Positions 55,768 through 64,000 of a stretch of 64,000 bases of DNA are shown here, in pieces. The notes beneath the pieces are model-generated. The model was not told where the DNA came from and did no database searches. It saw only the letters and a program-made list of their open reading frames with translations. This DNA is from Salinibaculum rarum (GTDB lineage Archaea > Halobacteriota > Halobacteria > Halobacteriales > Haloarculaceae): NCBI RefSeq assembly GCF_030505615.1, contig NZ_CP129992.1, forward strand, positions 1,798,001 to 1,862,000. Direction: 5' to 3'. How positions within the stretch are numbered: the stretch's first letter is position 1; each line of letters opens with the position of its first letter. The translations under genes and the position numbers were made by a program.

Positions 55768-56918
55768 CGTCCCACCTCCAGGACCGAGGTGATAACACAG
55801 TTGCCGAAGCCACCGACGTTACAGGTGAGACCGACCTCCGAGTCGACCTGCCGTTTCCCGGCCTCGCCGAGCAACTGCTTGTAAATCTCGTAGACCTGCG
55901 CGACGCCACTTGCCCCCAGTGGGTGCCCTTTCGATTTCAGCCCGCCGGAGGGGTTGACCGGCAGGTCGCCGTCCATCGTCGTGACGCCGTCCTCGATGGC
56001 GTGCCAGCCCTCGCCCTGGTCGAAAAAGCCAAGCGCCTCGCTTTGCAGGAACTCGAGTATGGTGAACATGTCGTGGAGCTCCGCCACGTCGATGTCGTCC
56101 GGACCGACGCCGGCCATCTCGTAGGCCTCCTGCCCCGAGATGGCGGCCCCGGCCATGTGAGTCGGGTCCTCACGCTCGTGGACGACGTGCGTGTCAGTCG
56201 CGCCGCCGATGCCGGAGACGAGGACGTAGTCGTCGGTGTACTGCCGTGCGACCTCCTCGGGACAGAACATCAGTGCGGCGCTGCCGTCAGTGACCGGGCA
56301 GAAGTCGTACAGCCGGAGCGGGTCCGCGATGATCGGCGACTCCATGGCCGTTTCTACGTCGATCTCCTTCTGAAACTGTGCGTGTGGGTTGTTGACGCCG
56401 TTCGCGTGGTTCTTGACTGCGACCTTCGCGAGACTCTCGCGTGGCGCGTCGTACTCGTCGAGGTACAGACGCGCGGTCAGGCCCGCGAAGGAGGGCAGCG
56501 TGATGCCGTGTTTGTACTCGACTGGGTGGGTGATCGACGCGATGATGTCGGTCGAGCGCTCGGTCGTGGTGTGTGTCATCTTCTCGCCACCGACGAGCAG
56601 CGTCATGTCGCTGGCTCCCGAGGCGACCGACTGCCAGGCCTCGTAGACGCCGGCCGCGCCCGAGGCGGAGGTCTGGTCGACCCGCTCGGCGTAGGCCGGT
56701 AACACGCCAAGGTCGTGTGCCACGGCGTTCATGATGCCGGTCTGGCCCTCGAACTCCCCGCTGGACATGTTCGACACGTAGAGATGCTCTACGTCGTCGG
56801 GAGCGACCCCGGCGTCGTCCAGACAGTCCTCGCCGGCTTCGTTCAAGAGCGCGCGCAACCACTCCTCGCGCTCGCCGAACTCACTCATGGCTGCACCGAT
56901 GATTGCTACGTCTCCCAT
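55764..56918 (-). CDS. Thiolase-like protein with Ser in place of nucleophilic Cys
   Basis: A 384-aa SCP-x/archaeal thiolase-type fold. The segment where thiolases have ...ACASG reads RVDQTSASGAAG, so the nucleophile position is Ser84 (codon TCC at 56667-56669). The His of GLKSKGHPLGASG and HDMFTILEF remain, and CNVGGFGNC ends the protein. A standard Claisen condensation needs the Cys, so a retro-aldol or decarboxylating reaction like that of DUF35-partnered Ltp2 is a fair alternative. It overlaps the DUF35 gene and converges on the BASS operon. Confidence 0.9.
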   Translation of the reverse strand: MGDVAIIGAAMSEFGEREEWLRALLNEAGEDCLDDAGVAPDDVEHLYVSNMSSGEFEGQTGIMNAVAHDLGVLPAYAERVDQTSASGAAGVYEAWQSVASGASDMTLLVGGEKMTHTTTERSTDIIASITHPVEYKHGITLPSFAGLTARLYLDEYDAPRESLAKVAVKNHANGVNNPHAQFQKEIDVETAMESPIIADPLRLYDFCPVTDGSAALMFCPEEVARQYTDDYVLVSGIGGATDTHVVHEREDPTHMAGAAISGQEAYEMAGVGPDDIDVAELHDMFTILEFLQSEALGFFDQGEGWHAIEDGVTTMDGDLPVNPSGGLKSKGHPLGASGVAQVYEIYKQLLGEAGKRQVDSEVGLTCNVGGFGNCVITSVLEVGR

Positions 56919-57060
56919 ACGCGGAGTGCAACCCGGAGCCTATTTTTATTTTCGGTGAGTGGCCTCGATCCTCCTCGTCGAACGGACCGAAACGTGTCTC
57001 CGGTCACCGTCCCACCCACGGCAGAGTTACGTTTTTGTGTGACCGGTTTGAACAGCGCGT

Positions 57061-57579
57061 ATGGCAATTGTGACAGCCATCGACGCCGAACAGCGACCAG
57101 CACAGACTATCGAAGTCGGCTACGACCTCGCCAGTCGGTACGACGACGAACTGATCGTCCTCCACGTGATGCCCCAGGACCTGTTCGACCGGCGCAGGCG
57201 AGCCATGGGCGACAGCGAGGACATCGAAGGCGGCTCGCCGACGCCTGTCTCGTACGGTACCTCCAGAGGAGGGGTCAGCGAGACTTCGAGCAGCGTGACG
57301 GCCTACTCCGTCGACGACGCGGAGGACGACGCCGCCGATGTCGCACGCGAGATTCTCGACGAGACGCTGGACGAGTACGACGATGTCACCGTCCGGGGGC
57401 GCGTCGGCGACTCCACTGAAGAGGTTCTCGCCGAGGCCGAGCGGACCGACGCGCGGTATCTCGTCATCGGCGGCCGGAAACGGACTCCAGTCGGCAAGGC
57501 CGTCTTCGGGAGCACAACCCAGTCGATACTGCTCGACGTGGACCGGCCGGTCGTGACCGTGATGCGCGACAACGAGTGA
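57061..57579 (+). CDS. Universal stress protein (UspA fold)
   Basis: A 172-aa UspA-family protein with an N-terminal VTAIDAEQRPAQTIEVGYDLA, the LIVLHVMPQD strand, an acidic insertion about residues 55-95, and the nucleotide-binding motif VIGGRKRTPVGKAVFGSTTQSIL. ATP-binding type by the G-x2-G-x9-G(S/T) pattern. It is divergent from the thiolase-like gene and may be a stress-coupled companion of the catabolic cluster; Usp genes are common and context is weak. Confidence 0.87.
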   Translation: MAIVTAIDAEQRPAQTIEVGYDLASRYDDELIVLHVMPQDLFDRRRRAMGDSEDIEGGSPTPVSYGTSRGGVSETSSSVTAYSVDDAEDDAADVAREILDETLDEYDDVTVRGRVGDSTEEVLAEAERTDARYLVIGGRKRTPVGKAVFGSTTQSILLDVDRPVVTVMRDNE

Positions 57580-57601
57580 TTTGGGCCGCGGTCACCGGTC
57601 G

Positions 57602-57608
57602 TTTTATA
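57602..57608 (+). promoter_or_regulatory. TATA box for gamma-glutamyltransferase gene
   Basis: TTTTATA about 28 nt before ATG 57633, the standard spacing for a leaderless haloarchaeal promoter. It overlaps the end region of the Usp gene. Confidence 0.5.
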
Positions 57609-57632
57609 TTCTCGTTCGACGACATCTCCCGT

Positions 57633-59255
57633 ATGTCGACGCCCGACCTCGACCAGTTCACGTCCAGACGTTCGACCGTGTACGCACCGAACGGCATCGT
57701 CGCGACCAGTCAGCCACTCGCCGCCGAGGCGGGGACGCGGATACTCCGGGCGGGCGGGAACGCCTTCGACGCCGCGGTTGCGACCGCCGCCGCCCTCAAC
57801 GTCGTCGAGCCGACGAGCACCGGGCTCGGCGGCGACGCGTTCGCGCTGTACCGGACCGCCGACGGCGACGTGGGCGCGATGCGCAGTTGCGGCTGGGCGC
57901 CCGAGGGGGCGACCATCGACGCCGTCAGCGCGGCGGTCGCCGAGGACGCGGACACCGACCCCGAGTCGGTGACGATGCCGACGACCGGCCCCCATCCGGT
58001 GACGATTCCCGGCACCGCCCGCGGCTGGGAGGCGACGGTCGAGCGGTTCGGCGACCTGGCGTTCGCCGACGTGCTCGAACCCGCAATCAGCTACGCCACG
58101 GAGGGGTACCCGGTGACGGAGGTCATCGCACACCAGTGGAAGCAAGCCGAGACGCTGTTTACCGACTCACACGCGCGCGAGGCCTATCTGGTCGACGGCC
58201 GGGCGCCGCGGGTCGGCGAGACCGTCCGGCTGGAGAACCTCGGCGAGTCCCTACAGAAGGTCGCCGACCGCGGGGCCGACGTGGTCTACGAGGGCGAGAT
58301 CGCGGAGGCCATCGCCTCGGAGGTCCAGGACAACGGCGGATTCCTCACCGTCGATGACCTGGCGGAATTCGAACCGGAGTTTCCCGACCCCGTCTCGACG
58401 ACGTACAACGGCGTGGAAATCTACGAACTCCCGCCGAACAATCAGGGACTCATCGTGCTGGAGGCGCTCAACATCGCTCAGGAACTCGGCGTCGACGGCT
58501 CGCTCGACGAGCCGACCTACCGTCACCGCCTGATCGAGGCCATCAAGCTCGCCTTCCATGACGGCCACCACTACATCACCGACCCCGAGTACGAGGACGT
58601 TCCGCCGCTACAGGACGAGGCCTACGCCGTCGAACGCGCGGCCGCGGTCGGCGAGGCGGCGCTGTCAGACGTCGAGGTCGGGATGCCCAACGCCGGCGCG
58701 GCCGAGGACGCCGACACGGTGTTACTGACCGTCGCCGATGACGAAGGGAATGTCGTCTCCTTCATCAACTCCCGGTTCGAAGGCTTCGGGAGCGGACTCG
58801 TCGCTGGCGATACTGGCATCGCACTCCAGAACCGTGGCGCGTCGTTCTCGCTCAATCCCGACCACCCGAACCACCTCGAACCCGGTAAGCGTCCGTTCCA
58901 CACGCTCATCCCGGCCCTGGCCCGCTTCGGTCCCGACGACTGGGCGGCCTTCGGCGTGATGGGCGGATTCATGCAACCCCAGGGACAGGTGCAGGTCATC
59001 TCGAACATCGTCGATAAGGGCCTTCCCCTACAGGCCGCTCTGGACCGCCCCCGGTGTCGGTACCGGGAGGACGGAACCTTGGCGGTCGAGGGGACGCTGG
59101 ACGGACACACGGCGACGAAACTCGCGCGCCGGGGCCACGACGTTCGCGTCGAACCGCCGGACGTCTTCGGCGGCGCACAGATTGTCCGCAACGATGGCGG
59201 CACCCTCTCGGGCGCGACCGAACCGCGAAAGGACGGAACCGTCGCTGGCTTCTGA
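57633..59255 (+). CDS. ggt: Gamma-glutamyltransferase family protein
   Basis: A 540-aa Ntn-hydrolase. VATSQPLAAEAGTRILRAGG and NVVEPTSTGLGGDAF are the family N-terminal motifs. The self-cleavage site and nucleophile is Thr362 in EDADTVLLTVADDEGN, followed by FHTLIPALA and MGGFMQPQGQVQ. No signal peptide is evident, so it is probably cytoplasmic, or exported by an unseen route. Haloarchaea use gamma-glutamylcysteine as a thiol, so it could turn over such compounds, or act as a cephalosporin-acylase-like amidase. The start ATG 57633 fits the TATA box. Confidence 0.9.
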   Translation: MSTPDLDQFTSRRSTVYAPNGIVATSQPLAAEAGTRILRAGGNAFDAAVATAAALNVVEPTSTGLGGDAFALYRTADGDVGAMRSCGWAPEGATIDAVSAAVAEDADTDPESVTMPTTGPHPVTIPGTARGWEATVERFGDLAFADVLEPAISYATEGYPVTEVIAHQWKQAETLFTDSHAREAYLVDGRAPRVGETVRLENLGESLQKVADRGADVVYEGEIAEAIASEVQDNGGFLTVDDLAEFEPEFPDPVSTTYNGVEIYELPPNNQGLIVLEALNIAQELGVDGSLDEPTYRHRLIEAIKLAFHDGHHYITDPEYEDVPPLQDEAYAVERAAAVGEAALSDVEVGMPNAGAAEDADTVLLTVADDEGNVVSFINSRFEGFGSGLVAGDTGIALQNRGASFSLNPDHPNHLEPGKRPFHTLIPALARFGPDDWAAFGVMGGFMQPQGQVQVISNIVDKGLPLQAALDRPRCRYREDGTLAVEGTLDGHTATKLARRGHDVRVEPPDVFGGAQIVRNDGGTLSGATEPRKDGTVAGF

Positions 59256-59258
59256 CCG

Positions 59259-60518
59259 CTACCCTTCGGTCTCGGCGCGGCTGTCCCCGGTAGCCACTCG
59301 GTCGTTCGTTCGAACGAGCAGGTAGACGCTTATCAGGCCCGCCAGGGCGGCGATGCCGGCGAGCACGAGAAAGAGCACGGTCGTGTTCGCGTACGACAGC
59401 GCCGCGCCGGCGATGGGCGCGCCGAGCGCGCCGACGCCGAACATCCCCAGGTAATTGTATCCGTACGAGAGCCCGTGTGAGTCGTCGGAGACGTACTCCG
59501 CGATGATCGCCTGGTAGACCGGCGCGGTGACGTAGATGGCGAACCCGAGCAGGACACAGACGGCAAGCAGCGGCACGACGCCGGCCGCGGCGGCGGGAAC
59601 GAACGCGAGCGCGCCGACGACCAGCAGCGCGAACGCGCCGATGAGTGCGTACTCCGTTTCGACGAGGTCGGTCAGCCGCCCGCCGACGTACTGTCCGCCG
59701 ACGCCGACGGTGAGCAGGCCGGCGTAGACGTACTGGCTCGGACTGACTGTGCGGTCGAACACCGTGATCGGTTCGAGCACTGGGACGCCCGAGAGTATCT
59801 TGGGGAGGAACGTCAGTATGCCCCGGTAGTACAGTCCGTAGAGCAACACTGCACCGAAGATGACGAGAAAGCCGCTCGCAAACAGCGCCCGCGTGTTGGT
59901 CCAGAAACCGGACAGCGACGTGTTCCCCGCCGCGCCCGGGTCGTCCTCGACCTCCGCGGCGTCGCCCAGCGGGAGCCGGACGGCGGCGGCCGCGCCCGCG
60001 AGCGCGGGCACGACGAAGATGGCTGCGGCCACCCGCCAGGGCAGAAAGATGAGGAGGACCGACGCGAGCAACGGACCCAGGACGGTGCCGACGTTCCCGG
60101 CGGCCCCGTGGTATGCGAAGGCGGTCCCCCGCTGGTCGACGCCGCGGCTCAGCAGCGAGAGCCCGGCCGGGTGATAGAGGCTGGCGGCCGTGCCCCAGAC
60201 GCCCAGCGCCAGCGCCAGCACGACGACGTTCGGCGAGACGCTCATGAGGCCGAAGCCGACCCCCATCCCGAGCAGCGCCACGAGAACGACCCGGTCGGAG
60301 CCGTACTCGTCGGAGAGGATTCCGCTCGGGACGGCCCCGAGGCCGATGGCAGCGTACCCGACGCCCACGACAATCCCGAGTATCGCCGACGTCACCGAAA
60401 AGGCCTCGAGCCAGACCACGACAAAGATGGGAATGGACAGCTCGTAGGCGTGAAACAGGGCGTGGGCGATCATCGTGAATCCGACCACTGGCCGGTCGTC
60501 ACTGTTCACGGTGCTCAC
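59259..60518 (-). CDS. MFS transporter
   Basis: A 419-aa major-facilitator carrier with about 12 hydrophobic helices in two halves joined by a hydrophilic loop near residues 180-205 (LGDAAEVEDDPGAAGNTS). The loop 2-3 motif GILSDEYGSDRVVL is the MFS signature. The subfamily resembles metabolite or drug exporters; substrate unknown. The start is uncertain: GTG 60518 (VSTVNSDDRP) is the most natural after the promoter-like ATATATT near 60561; the longer reading to 60593 lacks support. It converges on the gamma-glutamyltransferase gene. Confidence 0.87.
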   Translation of the reverse strand: MSTVNSDDRPVVGFTMIAHALFHAYELSIPIFVVVWLEAFSVTSAILGIVVGVGYAAIGLGAVPSGILSDEYGSDRVVLVALLGMGVGFGLMSVSPNVVVLALALGVWGTAASLYHPAGLSLLSRGVDQRGTAFAYHGAAGNVGTVLGPLLASVLLIFLPWRVAAAIFVVPALAGAAAAVRLPLGDAAEVEDDPGAAGNTSLSGFWTNTRALFASGFLVIFGAVLLYGLYYRGILTFLPKILSGVPVLEPITVFDRTVSPSQYVYAGLLTVGVGGQYVGGRLTDLVETEYALIGAFALLVVGALAFVPAAAAGVVPLLAVCVLLGFAIYVTAPVYQAIIAEYVSDDSHGLSYGYNYLGMFGVGALGAPIAGAALSYANTTVLFLVLAGIAALAGLISVYLLVRTNDRVATGDSRAETEG

Positions 60519-60662
60519 TTGACATTGATTAGCTGGTGATACACGGTGGGGGGACTTCAATATATGGCACTGCGGTGGGGACAACGGCGACAACTTGTCC
60601 CGTTACGGTACCGTGTCCCGGTGCTCCGGCGATGTCGTCTGTGGCCGTGGCGGCGACGCCTG

Positions 60663-61643
60663 CTATGTCACCTCCAAGACAATCTTCCCGAGCGTGCCGC
60701 CCGAGAGCACGTCCCGCTGGGCCGCCGGGGCCTCGGACAGGGGGTACGTCTTAGCGATTCGGGCCTCGAAGGTCCCGTCCCCGAGCAGGGGCGCCACCGA
60801 CCGCAGAATCGGTCCCTGGTCGTCCGTCGAGGCCATAATGGACATAAACCGGAGGTCCGCGTCGGCGATCTTGCCGGTCATCGCCGCTCCCGGCGGAATG
60901 CGTATCTCCTCGTCCTCGCCGATGAGTGTGATACGCCCGCTGCGGACGAGCACGTCGAGGTCGTCGACGAGGTTGCTCGCGGCGTGGGGTTCGAGCACCA
61001 CGTCCACGGGGTCGCCGCCGGTCGCCTCGCGTATCTCGGTCGGAAGGTCATCAGCCCGGTAGTCGACGACTGCGTCCGCACCGAGTTCGCGGACCATCTC
61101 CGCGGGCTCGCCTTCCCGGGCCGTCGCAACGACCGTCGCACCGGCGTGGCGAGCGATCTGGACGCCCGCGTGACCCACGCCGCCGGAGCCGCCCTGGACG
61201 AGACAGACGTCGCCGACCGACAGGTCCCCGCGCGTAACGAGCCCGCGCCAGGCCGTCGCAAACGCCATGGCTGCGGCCGCGCCCTCTTCGAAGGACACTG
61301 ACTCGGGAAGCGGGGCGAGCTTCGACTCCGAGACCGAGACGTACTCTGCGTACGTCCCCGGTTCGAAGAGACCGAGCCCCGTTGCGAACACCCGATCGCC
61401 GGGCTCGAAGGCGTCGGCGCCCTCGCCGGCCTCTTCGACCACGCCGGCGACGTCCGCGCCGCCGATGTGCGGGAGACCATCCTCCGGCGAGACGTTCCCC
61501 TCCCGGACGTACGTGTCGATGGGGTTGACGCCCGCAGCGTGGACCCGGACCGTCACCTCCTCAGGTCCCGGCGTCGGTTCGAGAACGTCGTCCATCGTCA
61601 GTACGTCTGCGTCACCGTGTTCGTGGTAGCGAATCGCTTTCAT
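60663..61643 (-). CDS. NADPH:quinone oxidoreductase-like protein (zinc-free MDR)
   Basis: A 326-aa medium-chain reductase of the zeta-crystallin/quinone-reductase type. MKAIRYHEHGDADVLTMDD at the start, ADVAGVVEEAGEGA, LVQGGSGGVGHAGVQIARH (NADPH-binding AxxGxVG variant), and GKIVLEVT at the end are typical. No structural or catalytic zinc ligands are present. It overlaps the cupin gene by 4 nt, so it is the last gene of a three-gene operon. Confidence 0.92.
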   Translation of the reverse strand: MKAIRYHEHGDADVLTMDDVLEPTPGPEEVTVRVHAAGVNPIDTYVREGNVSPEDGLPHIGGADVAGVVEEAGEGADAFEPGDRVFATGLGLFEPGTYAEYVSVSESKLAPLPESVSFEEGAAAAMAFATAWRGLVTRGDLSVGDVCLVQGGSGGVGHAGVQIARHAGATVVATAREGEPAEMVRELGADAVVDYRADDLPTEIREATGGDPVDVVLEPHAASNLVDDLDVLVRSGRITLIGEDEEIRIPPGAAMTGKIADADLRFMSIMASTDDQGPILRSVAPLLGDGTFEARIAKTYPLSEAPAAQRDVLSGGTLGKIVLEVT

Positions 61644-62077
61644 GATTTACTCTCGTTGACTGGATCCGGTGTGGCCGACCCGTACCGCTCTTGCAGTAGC
61701 GTCTCGGCTGGTTCGACCTGCTCGACGGGGTACCGTCCGTCGGGCGGGCTCCCGATCGCGACGATTTTCGTCGGCTCGTCGAACGGGTTGTGCAGCAGGT
61801 GTTCGACCCGCTTTTCGAAGAGGACGACCTCGTCCTCGCGCAGACGAAAGGAGCCGTCCTCAACTTCGACTTGACACTGCCCGTCGACGAGGTAGAAGAA
61901 CTCCCGCTGGTTCTCGTGGTAGTGATAGCCGTTCTCGGACAGCGACTCGCCCCGCTCCAGGACGGCGACGTTGAAGTTGTAGTCGTCGATGCCGAGCTGT
62001 GGCGAGAGTTCCCACCGGCGACCCGGTTTGTCCGGGTTGGTCTCGAACTCGTCGAGGGGGTAGTGTTCGTAGTCCAT
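61640..62077 (-). CDS. Cupin-domain protein
   Basis: A 145-aa single-domain cupin. The metal-binding motif 1 is GYHYHENQREFFYLVDG (two His, one Glu) and motif 2 is LREDEVVLFEKRVEHLLHNP (His). Start ATG 62077 is 4 nt after the stop of the CoA-transferase gene, and the gene overlaps the quinone-reductase start by 4 nt. It could be an isomerase, a dioxygenase or a small-molecule-binding regulator of the pathway; the sequence does not decide. Confidence 0.87.
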   Translation of the reverse strand: MDYEHYPLDEFETNPDKPGRRWELSPQLGIDDYNFNVAVLERGESLSENGYHYHENQREFFYLVDGQCQVEVEDGSFRLREDEVVLFEKRVEHLLHNPFDEPTKIVAIGSPPDGRYPVEQVEPAETLLQERYGSATPDPVNESKS

Positions 62078-62081
62078 GCGG

Positions 62082-63335
62082 TCAGTCCATCTCGGTCTCG
62101 GTTTTCGTCTTCTCGCCGAAGACGCCCTTCGATTCGAGCTCGTCAATAGCCTCCTCGGAGTAGCCCAGCTTCCGGAACACGTCGCGGTTGTCCTCGCCGA
62201 GCTCCGGCGGCGCGTCCTCGAAGCCGCTCTCCGCGTGTCGGAACTTCAGCGGGTGCTCGATGACCGGAATCTCCCCGTACTTTGGGTGGTCGACGTACTG
62301 GACGGTTTCTCGCGCCTCCGTCTGCTCGTTGGTGAGCGCGTCTTCGACGTCCATCACCGGTCCGGCGGGGACGCCCGCCTGCTCGACGAGCGTGGTCATC
62401 CACTCGTCGGTCGTCCGCTCGCGAAGCGTCTGCTCGAGTTCTGTCTCCAGTTCCTCGGTGTGAGCGACCCGGTCGGCATTCGTCTCGAACCGGTCGTCTT
62501 CGAGCAGGTCTTCGCGGTCGAGAGCGGTACAGAGGTCGCGCCAGAGCCCCTGGTTCAGACAGGCGATGTTTATGTACCCGTCTTCCGTCTCGAAGGTCTG
62601 GTATGGGGCCAGCACGGGATCTTTCGTCCCCATCCGCGACGGGGACTCGTCGGCGAACACCTTGCCTGCCTGTTTCGTCAGCCACGGGAGCGTCGCATCG
62701 AGCATCCCGAGGTCGATGTACTCGCCCTCGCCGGTCCGTTCCCGCCGGTAGAGCGCGTTCATCACGCCGAAGGCGGCCCACATCCCGGTGATGAGATCCG
62801 TCATCGGCAGCCCGACTTTCACCGGCTGTCGGTCCGGTTCGCCCGTGACGCTCATGATGCCGGACATACCCTGGATCAACAGGTCGTAGCCCGGCCGTTC
62901 GCGCCACGGGCCGGTTTGTCCGAACGCGGAGATGGCACAGTAGACGAGGTCGTCCCGGTGTTCGCGGAGACTCTCGTAGTCAATATCTAGGCGCTCGGCC
63001 GTTCCGGGCCGGAAGTTCTGGATGACCACGTCGGCCTCGCTGACGAGGTCGTAGAAGGCCTCCTTGCCGGCCTCCGATTTCAGGTTCAGTTCCACACTTT
63101 GCTTGTCGTAGTTGACAGACCAGAAGTACGGGGACGCCCCGTCGATGAAGGGAGGCCCCGAGTGTCTGATGTCGTCGCCGGCTTCCGGCCGTTCGACTTT
63201 GACGACGTCCGCTCCTTGGTTCGCCAGCATCAGCGAGCAGAACCCGCCGGTGACGAACGTCGACAGGTCGAGGACGTTGATTCCTTCCAGCGTTTTACCG
63301 CCGTCTATCGTTCGTTCGGTACTATCGCGTGTCAT
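62082..63335 (-). CDS. Class III CoA-transferase (CaiB/BaiF family), second copy
   Basis: A 417-aa family III CoA-transferase. INVLDLSTFVTGGFCSLMLANQG, ADVVKVERPEAGDDIRHSGPPF, the catalytic-Asp region VKVGLPMTDLITGMW, and GEGEYIDLGMLDA are complete. It differs clearly from the copy at 53235, so the two probably handle different acids. It is first of three coupled genes with the cupin and the quinone reductase. Operon promoter is probably in the 150 bp upstream (63336-63484). Confidence 0.93.
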   Translation of the reverse strand: MTRDSTERTIDGGKTLEGINVLDLSTFVTGGFCSLMLANQGADVVKVERPEAGDDIRHSGPPFIDGASPYFWSVNYDKQSVELNLKSEAGKEAFYDLVSEADVVIQNFRPGTAERLDIDYESLREHRDDLVYCAISAFGQTGPWRERPGYDLLIQGMSGIMSVTGEPDRQPVKVGLPMTDLITGMWAAFGVMNALYRRERTGEGEYIDLGMLDATLPWLTKQAGKVFADESPSRMGTKDPVLAPYQTFETEDGYINIACLNQGLWRDLCTALDREDLLEDDRFETNADRVAHTEELETELEQTLRERTTDEWMTTLVEQAGVPAGPVMDVEDALTNEQTEARETVQYVDHPKYGEIPVIEHPLKFRHAESGFEDAPPELGEDNRDVFRKLGYSEEAIDELESKGVFGEKTKTETEMD

Positions 63336-63484
63336 ACTCTACAGTTCTCGAAGGATTCATAGTCGTTGGGTGGCGTTCCGTGTTGATCGGTGTGATGTCA
63401 GATTTCGCTTTGGTTCCCTTGCGGACACGTCGTTGCGGCGCCGGTGAGGGCCGAACAGCGTGGCAAATCGGGACTGACCCGGTG

Positions 63485-64000
63485 TCAGTCGTCAGTCGCG
63501 GCGTGTCCGGACGTGCTCTCGACGGCTTCGACTGTCGGGCTGTCACCGGTTCGAGCGATGGTCGACCCAGTCTGACCGTCGAAGACGTACCCGTGAGAGC
63601 GGTTGATATCTATCCCAACGGTCGTTTGCTCGTCGAAGTCGGTGACATCCTCTTCGACCACGCGGATTTCCTGGTCATCGACCTCGAGGTAACAGAGGTT
63701 GTTTTCACCCATCGGCTCGATGATTTTTAGATCGGCGGTTACGTCGCCGTCTCCCTCCGGCACGATCGACAGTGCCTGGGGACGGAACCCGACCTCGACC
63801 CCGTCGCCGGTCCGGTCGGCCCAGCTGTTGTTGTCCTTCCGCTTGGCTCTCGTGGCGTCGTCGCGGGGTTTGAATTCGACTAGCTGTCCGTCTTCTAGCT
63901 CGACCTCGATGGTTTCGCCGCTGACATGTCCGCTCCAGATGTTCATCTCGGGCATCCCGACGAACGTCGCGACGAACTTGTTGTTCGGTTCGCCGTAGAC
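63485..64000 (-). CDS. ABC transporter ATP-binding protein, C-terminal part (5' partial at window edge)
   Basis: The C-terminal ~170 residues of a sugar-type (MalK/UgpC-like) ATPase running off the window on the minus strand. VYGEPNNKFVATFVG and PEMNIWSGHVSGE are the end of the ATPase and the start of the TOBE domain; VGFRPQALSIVPEG is a typical regulatory/OB segment and the tail is acidic. The Walker motifs lie outside the window. It probably energises uptake of a sugar or polyol; the permease genes may lie beyond the window edge. Confidence 0.87.
   Translation of the reverse strand, partial: VYGEPNNKFVATFVGMPEMNIWSGHVSGETIEVELEDGQLVEFKPRDDATRAKRKDNNSWADRTGDGVEVGFRPQALSIVPEGDGDVTADLKIIEPMGENNLCYLEVDDQEIRVVEEDVTDFDEQTTVGIDINRSHGYVFDGQTGSTIARTGDSPTVEAVESTSGHAATDD

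Overview
The window is chromosomal DNA from a haloarchaeon (class Halobacteria). Evidence: strongly acidic, GC-rich coding sequence; a Bat-type HTH regulator; an archaeal 16S-tRNA-23S-5S rRNA order with a bulge-helix-bulge excision motif around 23S; Cbf5, an archaeal pyruvate:ferredoxin oxidoreductase, a geranylgeranyl reductase-family flavoprotein, a heme-copper oxidase and many small haloarchaeal proteins, often preceded by TTTA/TATA boxes about 25-30 nt before a leaderless start. The genus is not resolved; the 16S looks divergent in places (helix 45).

Layout. 1-4700: 5'-truncated Bat-like multi-sensor regulator, zinc ribbon, glutamate dehydrogenase. 4800-14100: housekeeping (endonuclease III, NUDIX hydrolase, S10 paralogue, AbgA-like amidohydrolase, geranylgeranyl reductase-family protein, 2Fe-2S ferredoxin, TrxB-like flavoprotein, alpha/beta hydrolase, PAPS-reductase-like protein). 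14323-17871: a tight three-gene cassette of VWA protein, Ser/Thr kinase with FHA domain, and PP2C phosphatase. 17891-22445: hemE, adk, DUF106 membrane protein, cmk, cbf5 (nucleotide and RNA maturation). 22498-28480: tRNA-Pro, a 760-bp rRNA promoter region, 16S, a tRNA-Ala-like element without a normal anticodon loop, 23S, a tRNA-like fold, 5S, terminator. 28527-34583: zinc ribbons, secreted nuclease, Trm112-like protein, purA, HTH protein, an 841-aa acidic coiled-coil protein. 34683-37885: cytochrome oxidase subunit I among small membrane proteins, one of only 29 aa. 37893-51098: acyl-CoA ligase, CBS-ParB protein, RCK-DHH protein, Lrp/AsnC regulator, porBA, histidine kinase, acyl-CoA dehydrogenase, CheC, methyltransferase, BtpA-like protein and thioredoxin-like protein.

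51208-64000 looks accessory. A frameshifted alpha/beta hydrolase abuts an AT-rich island of about 380 bp with no genes. Then comes an operon of a crotonase-fold protein lacking both catalytic glutamates, a class III CoA-transferase and a BASS-type transporter, facing a DUF35 plus thiolase-like pair in which the nucleophilic Cys is Ser. Further on are a universal stress protein, gamma-glutamyltransferase, an MFS carrier, an overlapping CoA-transferase/cupin/quinone-oxidoreductase operon, and a truncated sugar-type ABC ATPase. I read this as a catabolic island for organic acids or acyl-CoA compounds of unknown identity.

The strongest candidates for something undescribed are the VWA-kinase-phosphatase cassette, the acyl-CoA island built from active-site-variant enzymes, and the aberrant tRNA-like elements in the rRNA spacers.
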